A stretch of DNA of 64,000 nucleotides from Fischerella sp. PCC 9605 (GCF_000517105.1 NZ_KI912149.1:1265946-1329945); one strand, 5' to 3'; positions 29,012 to 37,567 are shown, numbered from the stretch's first letter. Numbers and translations: made by a program. The notes: generated from the sequence alone by a model not told the origin.

Positions 29012-30205
29012 ATGGCGAGACTGGAAACAACAATTCAGGAACGAACAAACTCGCTACCTGTTAAACTCACCCTGCTATTGGTCAGTACGCTCACCGTGAT
29101 GGCAGGAGCAACAATCGCTCCCTCCCTACCAGCCATGCGGGAGCACTTTGCAGAAGTTTCCAGTGCAGACTACTTGGTGCGATTGGCGCTGACTCTCCCG
29201 GCTTTGTTTATTGCCCTCGGTGCTCCTTTTGTTGGCGTTGCTATTGACCGATTGGGACGTAAACCCTTGCTGCTATTCTCGTTGGTTCTTTATGGAATTG
29301 CAGGGAGTTCTGGATTTGTACTGAGTACCCTGGGATTGATTTTGGTGGGTCGAGCATTCCTGGGCATCAGTGTGGCGGGAATTATGACAACCGCTACCAC
29401 CTTAATTGCTGACTACTACAGCGGATCTGCACGGGCACAATTCCTGGGTTTACAGGCAGGATTCATGGGTTTGGGAGGAGTCCTATTCCTTTCTCTGGGT
29501 GGCTTTCTAGCCGATGGGAATTGGCGATCGCCTTTTTTGATTTATGTCATGGCGCTAGTCTTGGTACCTTTCACAGCAACCTTTTTGCCAGAACCACAAC
29601 GGAACCAACCCACCCTAACATCAAGCAATGCTACCGACACAGCGCAGAAATTCCCGCTCAATCTCGTGGTGCTGACCTACGGTATTGCGCTAATCACCCA
29701 GATTGTGTTCTACCTGATTCCAACTCAGTTGCCGTTCTATTTGCAGCAAATTGCCAATGCCAGCCCGTCCCAAAGTGGGTTGGCGATCGCGCTGTCAACC
29801 CTATTTTCAGCAACTAGCTCCATTCTCTATCGCCAGGTCAAAGCTCGTTTAGGGTTTATTGCAATTTACGGTATTGCGTTTGTCAACATGGCGCTGGGGT
29901 ATGGATTGATCGGTTGGGCGATCGGCTATGCAGTCGTGCTAGTGGGGTTAGCGATCGCGGGTATAGGATTAGGGCTACTCATGCCGAATATGAATCTTTG
30001 TCTGACTTCTGTGACTCCTGATGCGTTTCGAGGCAGGGTTCTAAGCGGCATTACCACCAGTTTCTTTTTAGGGCAATTTCTGTCGCCCCTGCTGAGTCAG
30101 CCGATTAGTTATGCCGTCGGTCTTGGTACAACCTACGGTTTAGCCGCCGGATTGATGCTGATCTTAACGGGATTCGCCTTAGTCCTATTTTGGCGCTGGC
30201 GGTAG
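29012..30205 (+). CDS. MFS transporter (drug/small-molecule exporter type)
   Basis: A 397-residue major facilitator with about 12 hydrophobic segments. The loop 2-3 signature is visible as GVAIDRLGRKPLLLFS, and the exporter-type motif in the fifth segment as GLQAGFMGLGGVLF. It begins 28 bases after the porin, so the ABM protein, porin and MFS genes probably formed one operon. Porin plus MFS suggests cross-envelope traffic of a small molecule (for example a siderophore or toxic compound), but the cargo is not identifiable. The frame is intact although its operon partners are broken, and transcription now has to cross the transposon. Confidence 0.88.
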   Translation: MARLETTIQERTNSLPVKLTLLLVSTLTVMAGATIAPSLPAMREHFAEVSSADYLVRLALTLPALFIALGAPFVGVAIDRLGRKPLLLFSLVLYGIAGSSGFVLSTLGLILVGRAFLGISVAGIMTTATTLIADYYSGSARAQFLGLQAGFMGLGGVLFLSLGGFLADGNWRSPFLIYVMALVLVPFTATFLPEPQRNQPTLTSSNATDTAQKFPLNLVVLTYGIALITQIVFYLIPTQLPFYLQQIANASPSQSGLAIALSTLFSATSSILYRQVKARLGFIAIYGIAFVNMALGYGLIGWAIGYAVVLVGLAIAGIGLGLLMPNMNLCLTSVTPDAFRGRVLSGITTSFFLGQFLSPLLSQPISYAVGLGTTYGLAAGLMLILTGFALVLFWRWR

Positions 30206-30257
30206 ACAATACACGCAGCCCAACAATCGCATGCACCGGACGGACTGGTAGCTACTG

Positions 30258-30779
30258 AATTAACGTGAGTTCGACGGGACTAAAAAATGGCAGGAGGTAG
30301 AGCAGGCAAATCTTTTGGATAAAATGTCAATGGCAGGTTTTTTGGGCAAATAGGTATAAGCCGCGCTCACCAGCCATTAAATTCACCAAAAAGTTAAATG
30401 GACTACGATGACGATCTGGTTCGATTTGACAAATATTTTTGAGATGGTCATAGACCGACTCGCTTAAACGCACGTTTACGTAGTTGATGGTAATTGTGGT
30501 ATTTGCTGCCAAAGGTTTTCCCATGAGGAGCAAAAATCATCTACATCGCAGAAAATTTGTGTGATGTCGAGGCGAGATACAATAGTAGACATAGCCGAAA
30601 CCTTGATTTTTCTTAGATATTTTTAGTTTCGGCATTTTTTTGTCACTTTTTACCTCTTCTCAATTAATCGTCGTGCTCGTCTGCGCCACTGTGCGCGATC
30701 GCTGCCGTGAATCCCAGTTGAGCAATTCTTACATAGCAAGCTTTTTGCCCCTTCCTATCCGTCGAACTCACGTACTATT
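30258..30779. mobile_element. Degenerate IS remnant bounded by 15-bp inverted repeats
   Basis: ACGTGAGTTCGACGG (30265-30279) and its exact reverse complement CCGTCGAACTCACGT (about 30760-30774) bracket roughly 510 bases. Inside, the minus strand carries a piece resembling a transposase C-terminus (see the next entry). No clear target duplication is seen. I regard it as an internally deleted insertion sequence. Confidence 0.5.
30327..30533 (-). pseudogene. Transposase C-terminal remnant (probable)
   Basis: A 68-codon frame whose second half, [15 protein letters not shown], resembles the C-terminal end of small cyanobacterial IS transposases. A shifted frame then continues [12 protein letters not shown], close to the usual GLIAYCHQPKKP-like ending. 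The first half ([17 protein letters not shown]) is not recognised. It lies between the inverted repeats described above. Family assignment from memory is tentative. Confidence 0.35.
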
Positions 30780-30950
30780 AAGGCGATCGCTACCGTATTA
30801 ATTACAAACTTTTGCTTTCAAACTGAAATTTAGACAAGTTTCCTGTGGGTTTCACATCGAAAACTTGCCTAAACTCCAGTCAGTAGGATGATGTTTTCAA
30901 TTGCAGGTTGTTGAGAAAATATACAAGCAAATGAAATTTATCTGCTTGTA
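30534..30950. other. Intergenic gap including the right part of the IS remnant
   Basis: About 420 bases with no intact gene. It contains the right inverted repeat of the IS remnant (about 30760-30774), a GCGATCGC-type site, and AT-rich sequence leading to the GAF gene. Confidence 0.4.
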
Positions 30951-31490
30951 ATGACTGACCCGACTTTGCCAGAAGCTATACAAAGCATTTTGGAAAATTA
31001 CAGTGAGCCAGAGTCCATATTTACTGCTTTACTTCCTGTAGTTGGGGAAGTATTGCAGTGCGATCGCTGTTTCCTCTATTTGAGAAATCCTCAAACTAAA
31101 TTTGGCAAAGTTGCCTATTGCTGGCGTCGAAGTCTAGAGATTTCAGACATTACAGACTCAGATTGGAAATTAGAGCCAGCATCATTACCAGAAGAAGATC
31201 CCCTATTTGCCGCTGCACTCCGAACTCATCCTTCCATTTATGTTGAAGATGTGGAAACTGCAAACCCAGAGGTTGTCAATAAAGAATTTGAGCGCAAGAA
31301 CTTCGGACATCGAGCGCTGATTCATGCTCATTTGTGTCAAGACGATCAACTTTGGGGTATTTTGCAGCCTGCTGTTTTTGGTCAAAAGCGAGTTTGGTCA
31401 GCATTTGACCACGCTGTTGTTACTCAACTTGAAAGTAAACTGACTCCCTTGGCGATCGCTTATATCAAAGCAGCTAGTGTTAAAAAATAA
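30951..31490 (+). CDS. GAF domain protein
   Basis: A 179-residue protein that is essentially one GAF domain. The hallmark reads VGEVLQCDRCFLYLRNPQ near residues 29-46. The central part includes LRTHPSIYVEDVETANPEVV and the end WGILQPAVFGQKRVWSAFDHAVVTQLESKLTPLAIAY. Cyanobacterial GAF domains bind bilins or small ligands or act as dimer modules; no chromophore-binding cysteine in a clear CBCR context is seen. It stands alone, with no kinase or cyclase domain attached. Confidence 0.82.
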   Translation: MTDPTLPEAIQSILENYSEPESIFTALLPVVGEVLQCDRCFLYLRNPQTKFGKVAYCWRRSLEISDITDSDWKLEPASLPEEDPLFAAALRTHPSIYVEDVETANPEVVNKEFERKNFGHRALIHAHLCQDDQLWGILQPAVFGQKRVWSAFDHAVVTQLESKLTPLAIAYIKAASVKK

Positions 31491-31571
31491 CACCACCACT
31501 ACAAAGAGTTTTTTGTTCTTCGGCGATCGCATCAATAAAATGTCTGCTACTGTAAAATGTCTGCTACTGTG

Positions 31572-31690
31572 ATTGTCGTAGTCTCGATCCCAGATGGCTT
31601 TGAGAGCCTCTACATCCACTGTGGCAAACCCACAACGATACTGCTCAATAACTGCTGCAATCTGTTGTCATCCCGCTCAGTTACTGCCAT
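31572..31690 (-). pseudogene. SnoaL-like gene, N-terminal remnant
   Basis: An ATG at 31688-31690 overlaps the end of the MBL gene and reads MAVTERDD. After a one-base slip the other frame gives QIAAVIEQYRCGFATVDVEALKAIWDRDYDN, the typical start of a SnoaL/NTF2-like protein. Homology then stops abruptly at a direct duplication of AAAATGTCTGCTACTGT (about 31537-31570). The rest of the gene is gone. Confidence 0.6.
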
Positions 31691-32408
31691 CGCGCTTGCT
31701 CCTCTCTTCGAGTAGGTGCTTGAAATCCTCATGCCAGCTATCAAATTCAGTGACAAAGTTGAAACCACAGACTGTCTCCAGCGATCGCTCGGAAATAACC
31801 TCTAGTATCCGCGTTGCACCGTCAAGTATCTTGTCTTGCGGCCCAAAGGGGTTGAGTCGCATCCTAGATCCTGGAGGGAATGCATAGTCACAGATAAACA
31901 ACACTTTGTCATAGATATAAATCGTGAAACCCGGTGTGTGCCCATCAATATGAAATGCTTCAATGCCGTGCTCAGTAAAGTCACCGTCGAAGGGACGATC
32001 AACTGGAAATGGCTTAGCCAGCGGATGCTTGGCATCAAGAGCATGTAGATAAACTTTCGCCCCCCAGAGTTCACGATACTGATTAGACGCGCCCATGAAA
32101 TCCTTATGGGTAAAGTAAATCGCTTTTACTGGCTCCAAGTCTGGATTGAATGCTGATGGACAATCAATCCAGACAGCACCATCATCGGTTTCAATGCGAT
32201 AAGCCGCATGTTCAAAGCCAAGACGAGGTACAGACAGCAATTGTGTGACGTAGTCATTGATTGGGTGTGGCATCACTCGATAAGTTTGCTCTGCCTCATC
32301 CCAAGTCACAAACTTATCATGGCGTGCTCCGCAGAACGGACAGATATCAGGCATCTCGCCAATCATGTTATAGCCACAAACGGTACAAACCCACTGTTGA
32401 TCGAACAT
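31677..32408 (-). CDS. Rubredoxin-like / MBL-fold metallohydrolase
   Basis: A 243-residue fusion. Residues 5-30 form a rubredoxin-like iron site (CTVCGYNMIGEMPDICPFCG, two CxxC pairs). The rest is a metallo-beta-lactamase-type fold (AIYFTHKDFMGAS, HIDGHTPGFTIYIYDKVLFICDYAF), but the canonical HxHxDH motif reads THKDFMGAS, so the first metal site is degenerate. The start ATG at 32406-32408 is preceded by AAAGGAG; the longer frame to 32477 runs into a sigma-factor remnant. An electron-transfer or sensor role is possible. Confidence 0.8.
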   Translation of the reverse strand: MFDQQWVCTVCGYNMIGEMPDICPFCGARHDKFVTWDEAEQTYRVMPHPINDYVTQLLSVPRLGFEHAAYRIETDDGAVWIDCPSAFNPDLEPVKAIYFTHKDFMGASNQYRELWGAKVYLHALDAKHPLAKPFPVDRPFDGDFTEHGIEAFHIDGHTPGFTIYIYDKVLFICDYAFPPGSRMRLNPFGPQDKILDGATRILEVISERSLETVCGFNFVTEFDSWHEDFKHLLEERSKRDGSN

Positions 32409-32463
32409 GGTAAACTCCTTTTGAGAAATATTAGGTTTCTTGTATGTGTATTCAAAATTGAGG

Positions 32464-32550
32464 TCATTGGTTTTCAAGTAAATCCTGTGTCAATGACTTG
32501 AGTTTGTCTGGATTGCCCACAATGTAAATGGACTGAATGCGATCGTAAGT
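32464..32550 (-). pseudogene. ECF41-type sigma factor, C-terminal remnant
   Basis: Minus-strand codons read YDRIQSIYIVGNPDKLKS, then LTQDLLENQ and a stop at 32464-32466. This matches the end of the intact ECF41 sigma gene at 34209 (GYIQSVYTVRNPEKLKRIM). Only about 28 codons survive, directly upstream of the MBL-fold gene. ECF41 sigma genes usually sit beside the gene they control. Confidence 0.7.
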
Positions 32551-32611
32551 TTGAGGACATTCTCTGATAGCCCCTCAGCCTCCTCCAGATTCCCATCGTA
32601 AGTGTTAATTT

Positions 32612-33049
32612 TTATTTCTCCGCCAACTCTTTTATCCTCTCAAACGCCTTGGGGGTCACGTCTTCAAACATACTCTTGTACTCTTTCGGAATATCATGAT
32701 CGAGGGTTAGTGTTGTGATGCCGTCTTTCTCCTTGAGCGTATAATTTTCCAACCTATCCCCGTCATCAAATGGATACTCTTTTCCTTCTCGTATCTCTCC
32801 CAAATGCTTGAAAGATATAAATTCGTTCGGCACGAGCTTTTCAATGATGCCGTAACTACCACCACTACCGCTCGAATCAAAAAACTCAAATCTACCGTCT
32901 TCTTTCCAGTCGCTTTCGATATACGATCCTTCCGTAAAAACGCTTGCCCAATCACGAAAGGTAGCGTCTTCCCAGAGCACCTTCCAGACCCTTTCTCTTG
33001 GCGCATTAATATCGATTGAAAAATGTAGTTTGTGCTGACTTGCTGCCAT
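32612..33049 (-). CDS. SRPBCC (START/AHSA1-like) domain protein
   Basis: A 145-residue protein with a helix-grip fold pattern: FSIDINAPRERVWKVLWEDATFRDWASVF at the start, FEFFDSSGSGGSYGIIEKLVPNEFISFKHLGEI in the middle, and a long C-terminal helix. Members bind hydrophobic ligands or activate Hsp90. The role here is unknown. A few bases upstream lies GGAAAG as a weak ribosome site. It sits between the AraC gene and the MBL gene on the same strand. Confidence 0.82.
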   Translation of the reverse strand: MAASQHKLHFSIDINAPRERVWKVLWEDATFRDWASVFTEGSYIESDWKEDGRFEFFDSSGSGGSYGIIEKLVPNEFISFKHLGEIREGKEYPFDDGDRLENYTLKEKDGITTLTLDHDIPKEYKSMFEDVTPKAFERIKELAEK

Positions 33050-33221
33050 AGTGCTTTCCCCTTTCCGTCAGATACAAGACTGCTCCTTTGATCGTTTTGA
33101 TTTTGCTTTGTGCTGAATTGGTTAATTTCAAATAACCAATTTCTAGTAGTGATGAGTTTAGTATGTAAAATCTCTAGAATCAGTGTCTTGCAAATTCTTG
33201 TACTTTTGAGCAAATTCTTAT

Positions 33222-34115
33222 CTATTTGTTGAGAAATGCTTTAGGACTACTGCCCACCAGGCGTTTGAAATGATAGCTAAAATGGCTTTGATGAGTAAAC
33301 CCCAAAGAATAAGCAATTTCTGCAATACTCAATTCGCCCTGTCGCAACAACTGCTTGGCGCGATCAATGCGACGTTGAATCACATACTGATGGGGTGACA
33401 ACTTTGTGGATTGTTTGAACAATCGGGAGAAGTAACTCGGACTCATGCGAGCGATCGCCGCTAACGTTGCTAGCGTTAAGTCTTGGTCGAGATGTTCATG
33501 GATATAGTCCACCACTTGCCACAGTGTGTGTCTAGGTAAACCACTGATGGTTGGGGACAGCGAATATTTATGAACAGAATAATGCCGCAACAGATGCGCC
33601 ATCAATGCTGTCGTCATGGCATCGACATACAAACGCCCCCCAATTCCACCGGATTCCAATTCTGCTTTCAGCGCTAACCCCATGCTGTGAATCAGCGGAT
33701 CGGAAGGATTGATGATAGGAAGCAGTTCTACATCGTTGACATCGGTTGTCTCAGCCATGTGCTGTGCCAATAACTCTGGTTCAAATGCCAGCATCATAAA
33801 CTGATGCTCTGTCTGCCAATACGCCCGGGTTCGAGCCTGAGCGGGTAACACTCTCACCGTCCCCTGGCTCATCGGATATAACTGGTTGAGTCCTTCAAAG
33901 GTTTCAACGATGGGCGATCGCGAGGTGCGATCGTGAACGATCAGGCGATGCTGCGGACAGAAATTTTCAAGCATTTCAGGGGGCGGTTGGCGGTGATATT
34001 GCAGGTAGAGTCCACCCCAATCGGTTGAATTATTAGACAGGAGTGCTTTGTTTGGGTAAATTGAAAGACCGTCTTCTCCAGCCAGATTAACCCTCAGAGC
34101 CTCGTTTGTCACCAT
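33222..34115 (-). CDS. AraC-family transcriptional regulator
   Basis: A 297-residue regulator. The N-terminal about 185 residues are a ligand-sensing domain; the C-terminal about 100 carry two helix-turn-helix motifs (LATLAAIARMSPSYFSRLFKQS and IAEIAYSLGFTHQSHFSYHFKRL). AAGGAGG lies 8 bases before the ATG at 34113-34115. The architecture and motifs closely parallel the broken AraC gene at 21605-22486, so they are paralogues. It follows the ECF41 operon on the same strand after about 90 bases and could control nearby genes; no operator is identified. Confidence 0.9.
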   Translation of the reverse strand: MVTNEALRVNLAGEDGLSIYPNKALLSNNSTDWGGLYLQYHRQPPPEMLENFCPQHRLIVHDRTSRSPIVETFEGLNQLYPMSQGTVRVLPAQARTRAYWQTEHQFMMLAFEPELLAQHMAETTDVNDVELLPIINPSDPLIHSMGLALKAELESGGIGGRLYVDAMTTALMAHLLRHYSVHKYSLSPTISGLPRHTLWQVVDYIHEHLDQDLTLATLAAIARMSPSYFSRLFKQSTKLSPHQYVIQRRIDRAKQLLRQGELSIAEIAYSLGFTHQSHFSYHFKRLVGSSPKAFLNK

Positions 34116-34208
34116 AACTCACAGCCTCCTTACCCAGCCAAGCTGCGATTTTTAACGTAGTCGAAATGACTTCATTTTAGCGCGGCACTCAAGTTTTTAA
34201 GTAAAGTT

Positions 34209-35084
34209 TCATGAAGGTAGATTTGCCATAATTCGCTTCAACTTCTCTGGATTCCTGACAGTGTAGACAGATTGAATGTAACCATCCACGATGTCAAATG
34301 TCGTCACGCTGTGAATGCAGCCATCAACAAACGTGATTATGCCAGGCTGTCCATTAATGTCGATGATGTAAGTAACTGCCTCAGAAACCCATTTGCTGCG
34401 AACCGCCAGCAAAAACCGAGCGACTTTCATTGCCCCCTGTAGTGGTTTCAGGGCAGCGGCAACCTGTCCTCCGCCATCCGACCAATAGGTGACATCCTTT
34501 GCTAGAAGTGCCAGTAAACCTTGCAAATTACCCTGGGTTGAAGCTTCCAGGAATTGCGCTGTAATTTCCTCCTGTTGTTGATGGGAAACAGGAAAGCGAG
34601 GACGTTGAGCAGTAATATGCTGACGCGAACGCCGCAGAATTTGGCGGCAGTTAGCTGGGCTTTTCCCTACCATCTGGGCAATTTCATCGTAGTCATACTC
34701 AAAGACTTCCCGCAGCAGAAATACGGCTCGTTCGATGGGCGATAGGCGTTCTAAAACCACTAAAAACGCCATCGAAAGTGAGTCTGCCAACTCTAAGAGA
34801 GCAGCTGGATCGTCGGTTTGTTGAGTCACAATCGGTTCGGGTAGCCACGGCCCCACGTATTGTTCTCGTTGCATGCGGGCAGAACGCAGATGGTCAATGC
34901 AGAGGCGGGTAATAATCGTTAACAAATACGTTTTGGCAGATTTCACCGTGGCTTGGGCCGTTTGCTGCCAGCGCAGGAAGGTTTCTTGCACCATGTCTTC
35001 AGCATCAGTAACCTTTCCCAACATCCGGTAGGCGATCGCAAATAGAAGAGGACGATGCTGGTTAAAGGTTTCGAGATGACTCAT
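34209..35084 (-). CDS. ECF41-type (SigJ-like) RNA polymerase sigma factor
   Basis: A 291-residue extracytoplasmic-function sigma factor. Sigma-2 (FAIAYRMLGKVTDAEDMVQETFLRW) and sigma-4 (LERLSPIERAVFLLREVFEYDYDEIAQMVGKSPANCRQILRRSRQ) are followed by a C-terminal NTF2-like extension of about 120 residues, the hallmark of ECF41, which replaces a separate anti-sigma factor. The start ATG overlaps the stop of the membrane gene before it (TCAT at 35081-35084), so they are coupled. The operon promoter has the ECF41 sequence, implying autoregulation. The diagnostic extension ends VRNPEKLKRIM. Confidence 0.92.
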   Translation of the reverse strand: MSHLETFNQHRPLLFAIAYRMLGKVTDAEDMVQETFLRWQQTAQATVKSAKTYLLTIITRLCIDHLRSARMQREQYVGPWLPEPIVTQQTDDPAALLELADSLSMAFLVVLERLSPIERAVFLLREVFEYDYDEIAQMVGKSPANCRQILRRSRQHITAQRPRFPVSHQQQEEITAQFLEASTQGNLQGLLALLAKDVTYWSDGGGQVAAALKPLQGAMKVARFLLAVRSKWVSEAVTYIIDINGQPGIITFVDGCIHSVTTFDIVDGYIQSVYTVRNPEKLKRIMANLPS

Positions 35085-35491
35085 AAAACCTGCTCTCTGT
35101 GCTGTAGAGTAGTCAATGCCCATGCGCCGATCCCACATCCGACTCCTTCTGTGAGGAATAAAAGAATCGCAGTGATGTGGAAGAGGATACCCCAACCGGC
35201 AAACGGAATTTGGGAGATGTGGTCGGGACTGATCGCGATGAAATGGTAATAGACACCAAACAGGATTGCTCCAGCCATTGAACTCAGCAAAAGCCAGCTA
35301 CCAACCTGCTGAAATGGTGTCCAAAGTAAAATCATGGCAGCGATCGGAGCTAACACAATGATAGAACCGACAAACAGACTTTGCAGCCCAGACAAAGGAA
35401 CCGGTATTTTCTCGTGAGCTAAACCATGTAGGACGACGACAATGGCATGAATGATGACAGTGATAGTGGCATATCGAATAATGCGTTGCAT
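35081..35491 (-). CDS. Hypothetical four-helix membrane protein in ECF41 operon
   Basis: A 136-residue protein with four predicted transmembrane segments (ITVIIHAIVVVLHGLAH, IIVLAPIAAMILLW, WLLLSSMAGAILFGVYY, GILFHITAILLFL). It lies between the carboxymuconolactone-decarboxylase-like gene and the sigma gene and overlaps the latter by four bases. I start at ATG 35489-35491; the upstream open frame (to 35563) lacks membrane character. I do not recognise a named family. Being inside the sigma operon, it is likely part of the same response. Confidence 0.7.
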   Translation of the reverse strand: MQRIIRYATITVIIHAIVVVLHGLAHEKIPVPLSGLQSLFVGSIIVLAPIAAMILLWTPFQQVGSWLLLSSMAGAILFGVYYHFIAISPDHISQIPFAGWGILFHITAILLFLTEGVGCGIGAWALTTLQHREQVL

Positions 35492-35563
35492 CTTTACTAC
35501 TCCCTGAGCGTGTATTGATATGACTAATATTCCTGTTTTGGGGCTTTCACTCTCCCAAATCAC

Positions 35564-36058
35564 TTACGCAGAGAGTGTTTCAGGAGCCGTTTTTCTTTCC
35601 TGCAATGGTTGCGGTTCATAGCTGCCGGGAACCATGCGAGTGGCGATCGCAATCCGATTCCAGCCATTGATGGTAACAATCGCCATCAACAGATTGGCAA
35701 TTTCATCCTGAGTAAAATAACGGCTTACTTCCTCGTAAAGTAAATCTGAAACGCGATCAGTTGCAATCAGAGTAACGGCTTCTGTAAAGGCAAGGACTGC
35801 TCGTTCTTCTGGGGTAAAAAAAGGAGTTTCCCGCCACGCATTGAGAGCATAAATCCGTTGCTCCATTTCCCCATTGCGTCTGGCATCTTTGGTATGCATA
35901 TCAATGCAAAACGCACAGCCATTAATTTGTGATGCTCGAATTTTAATCAGTTCCAGCAGTGTTGGCTCGATACCACTGCCTCGAACATAGCGTTCCAGGT
36001 GCGACATTGCCTGATAAGCGGCTGCATTCGTTTTTCCAAACTCTATTCGGATCTGCAT
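35564..36058 (-). CDS. Carboxymuconolactone decarboxylase (AhpD-like) family protein
   Basis: A 164-residue protein with the CMD core: LLELIKIRASQINGCAFCIDMHTKDAR, in which the CxxC pair and downstream His match AhpD-type peroxidase sites (about residues 48-56). C-terminal LLMAIVTINGWNRIAIATR also fits. ECF41 sigma factors are characteristically linked to CMD-family proteins, oxidoreductases or epimerases, and this gene leads the operon behind the sigma's consensus promoter. Likely a redox or detoxification role. AGGAGG is at 36064-36069 on the minus strand. Confidence 0.9.
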   Translation of the reverse strand: MQIRIEFGKTNAAAYQAMSHLERYVRGSGIEPTLLELIKIRASQINGCAFCIDMHTKDARRNGEMEQRIYALNAWRETPFFTPEERAVLAFTEAVTLIATDRVSDLLYEEVSRYFTQDEIANLLMAIVTINGWNRIAIATRMVPGSYEPQPLQERKTAPETLSA

Positions 36059-36079
36059 CTGTCTACCTCCTGTCTCATC

Positions 36080-36097
36080 AATAGGTGTTCACCTATT
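36080..36097. promoter_or_regulatory. Perfect 18-bp palindrome beside the ECF41 promoter
   Basis: AATAGGTG-TT-CACCTATT is a perfect inverted repeat starting two bases downstream of the -10 element, where transcription should begin. It could be a repressor operator or a leader hairpin. Confidence 0.55.
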
Positions 36098-36098
36098 A

Positions 36099-36125
36099 GA
36101 CGAAGCAGGGTCGCTTGTTGTGACA
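36099..36125 (-). promoter_or_regulatory. ECF41 consensus promoter
   Basis: On the minus strand TGTCACA (36119-36125) is followed after 16 bases by CGTC (36099-36102). This is the published ECF41 pattern (-35 TGTCACA, -10 CGTC), 40 bases before the start of the CMD-family gene of the sigma operon. Confidence 0.85.
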
Positions 36126-36273
36126 GGTTCTTCTGTAAAGGAGACAGTGCACGAGTTCGGGCATTAGTGGAACCGCTGACCGAATAATACCATGTCCGCT
36201 TAAACACTTATCATTAAGGCTGACGCGGTGACGAAAAGACACGGGGACGCGGAGAGATTTTAATCGTAAGTGA

Positions 36274-36399
36274 TTACCCGGAGTTGATATAATCAATAGT
36301 CAGATTTTTGAGCGAATAGCTTTCGATTTCCGGCGGCGCCTCCGTTTCGCCAAAGCCGCGTAGGTCGGGCGCGACAGCATGAAATCCAGCGGCGACGGC
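36274..36399 (-). pseudogene. Alpha/beta hydrolase fragment
   Basis: Minus-strand codons read AVAAGFHAVAPDLRGFGETE, then APPEIESYSLKNLTIDYINSG and a stop at 36274-36276. The APDLRGFGET motif is typical of epoxide-hydrolase/haloalkane-type alpha/beta hydrolases, just after the oxyanion strand. The nucleophile elbow and the rest are missing, so this is a remnant. GC content is higher than in the surroundings. Confidence 0.6.
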
Positions 36400-36425
36400 A
36401 GGGAATATTTTGTTATAAATAGCCT

Positions 36426-37567
36426 CTAAGTTTCCTCACTTTCCTCATACAACTGCTCAAGTTCTTGCAGTTGAGTGCGCCGAGATTTTTGTCGATATTT
36501 TTTACTTTCTAACTTTGGTTCGTACTGAGTCTGGCCCTTGCCTTTAGTTTTTACCTTCACGGTAGATTCAGGAGCAGCTTGTTGGTTAAGCTGGGTTTGA
36601 CGCTCGATCGCTTCTTCCAAAAACTCCAAATAATGCTGGTAGCGTTCCCAGTTTCCCCGCACAGCACATCCAGGCTCATCTCGATGCAGGCAGTCACTGA
36701 ACCGACAGCTAGCAACTGCTAATCTCTCCCTAGCTTCCGGGAAATAATTTGCTAATTCTTCTGGCTGACAATCTAAGTCAGGCTGATTAAAACCGGGAGT
36801 ATCCGCCAGCAAACCACCTTTTGGCAATTCAAATAATTCTACATGGCGTGTAGTGTGACGACCACGAGCGAGTTTGCCAGAAATTTCACCTATGCGTAGA
36901 TTAACATTAGGAATCAAGATATTGATTAAACTGGACTTACCAACTCCTGAAGGTCCAGCAACAACGGTAATCTTATCTTTAAGTAGGTTGGCTGTTTTGT
37001 CAATATTTATACTTTTGTACACGCTAATAAATATTGGCTGATAACCCCAACTTACAAGACGTTCATTTATTTCTACCTGCTGTTCTGTTGAGATTAAATC
37101 ACTTTTATTTAGGCATAAAACTACATCTAAACTTGTAGAAGACTCAGCTTTAACCAGAAAGCGGCTGAGTTGGTATGGTTCTAGAGGCGGATCGGCAACA
37201 GCAAACACCAACATAATTTGGTTGACATTAGCGATCGCCGGACGATCCAATTGGTTTTTTCGGGGTAGAACATCAGCGATCGCACCTCTTTTTCCAGTCC
37301 AGTCTGGTTCTTCTACGACAACGCGATCGCCTACTATTACCTGTTGCCCAATTTTTTTCAGGCGGGTTCTGCGGGTACATAAGAGGATAGGGAGATGGGG
37401 GGATAGGGAGGTGGGGGGAATTACTCTCACTCTCCCACTCTCCCACTCTCCCACTCTCCCACTCTCCCGCTTTCCCATTCCTATATCTAGCTGTACTTTG
37501 TAATAATTCGCCTGCACGGCTAACACCGTACCCAACAAAGTGAGAGTGTGTTCTGGTGTTTCCTCTG

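Noticed and set aside
32707-33213. 168-codon frame overlapping the SRPBCC gene
   Set aside because: It is a shifted frame of a clear SRPBCC gene and of its AT-rich upstream region, with no family pattern.
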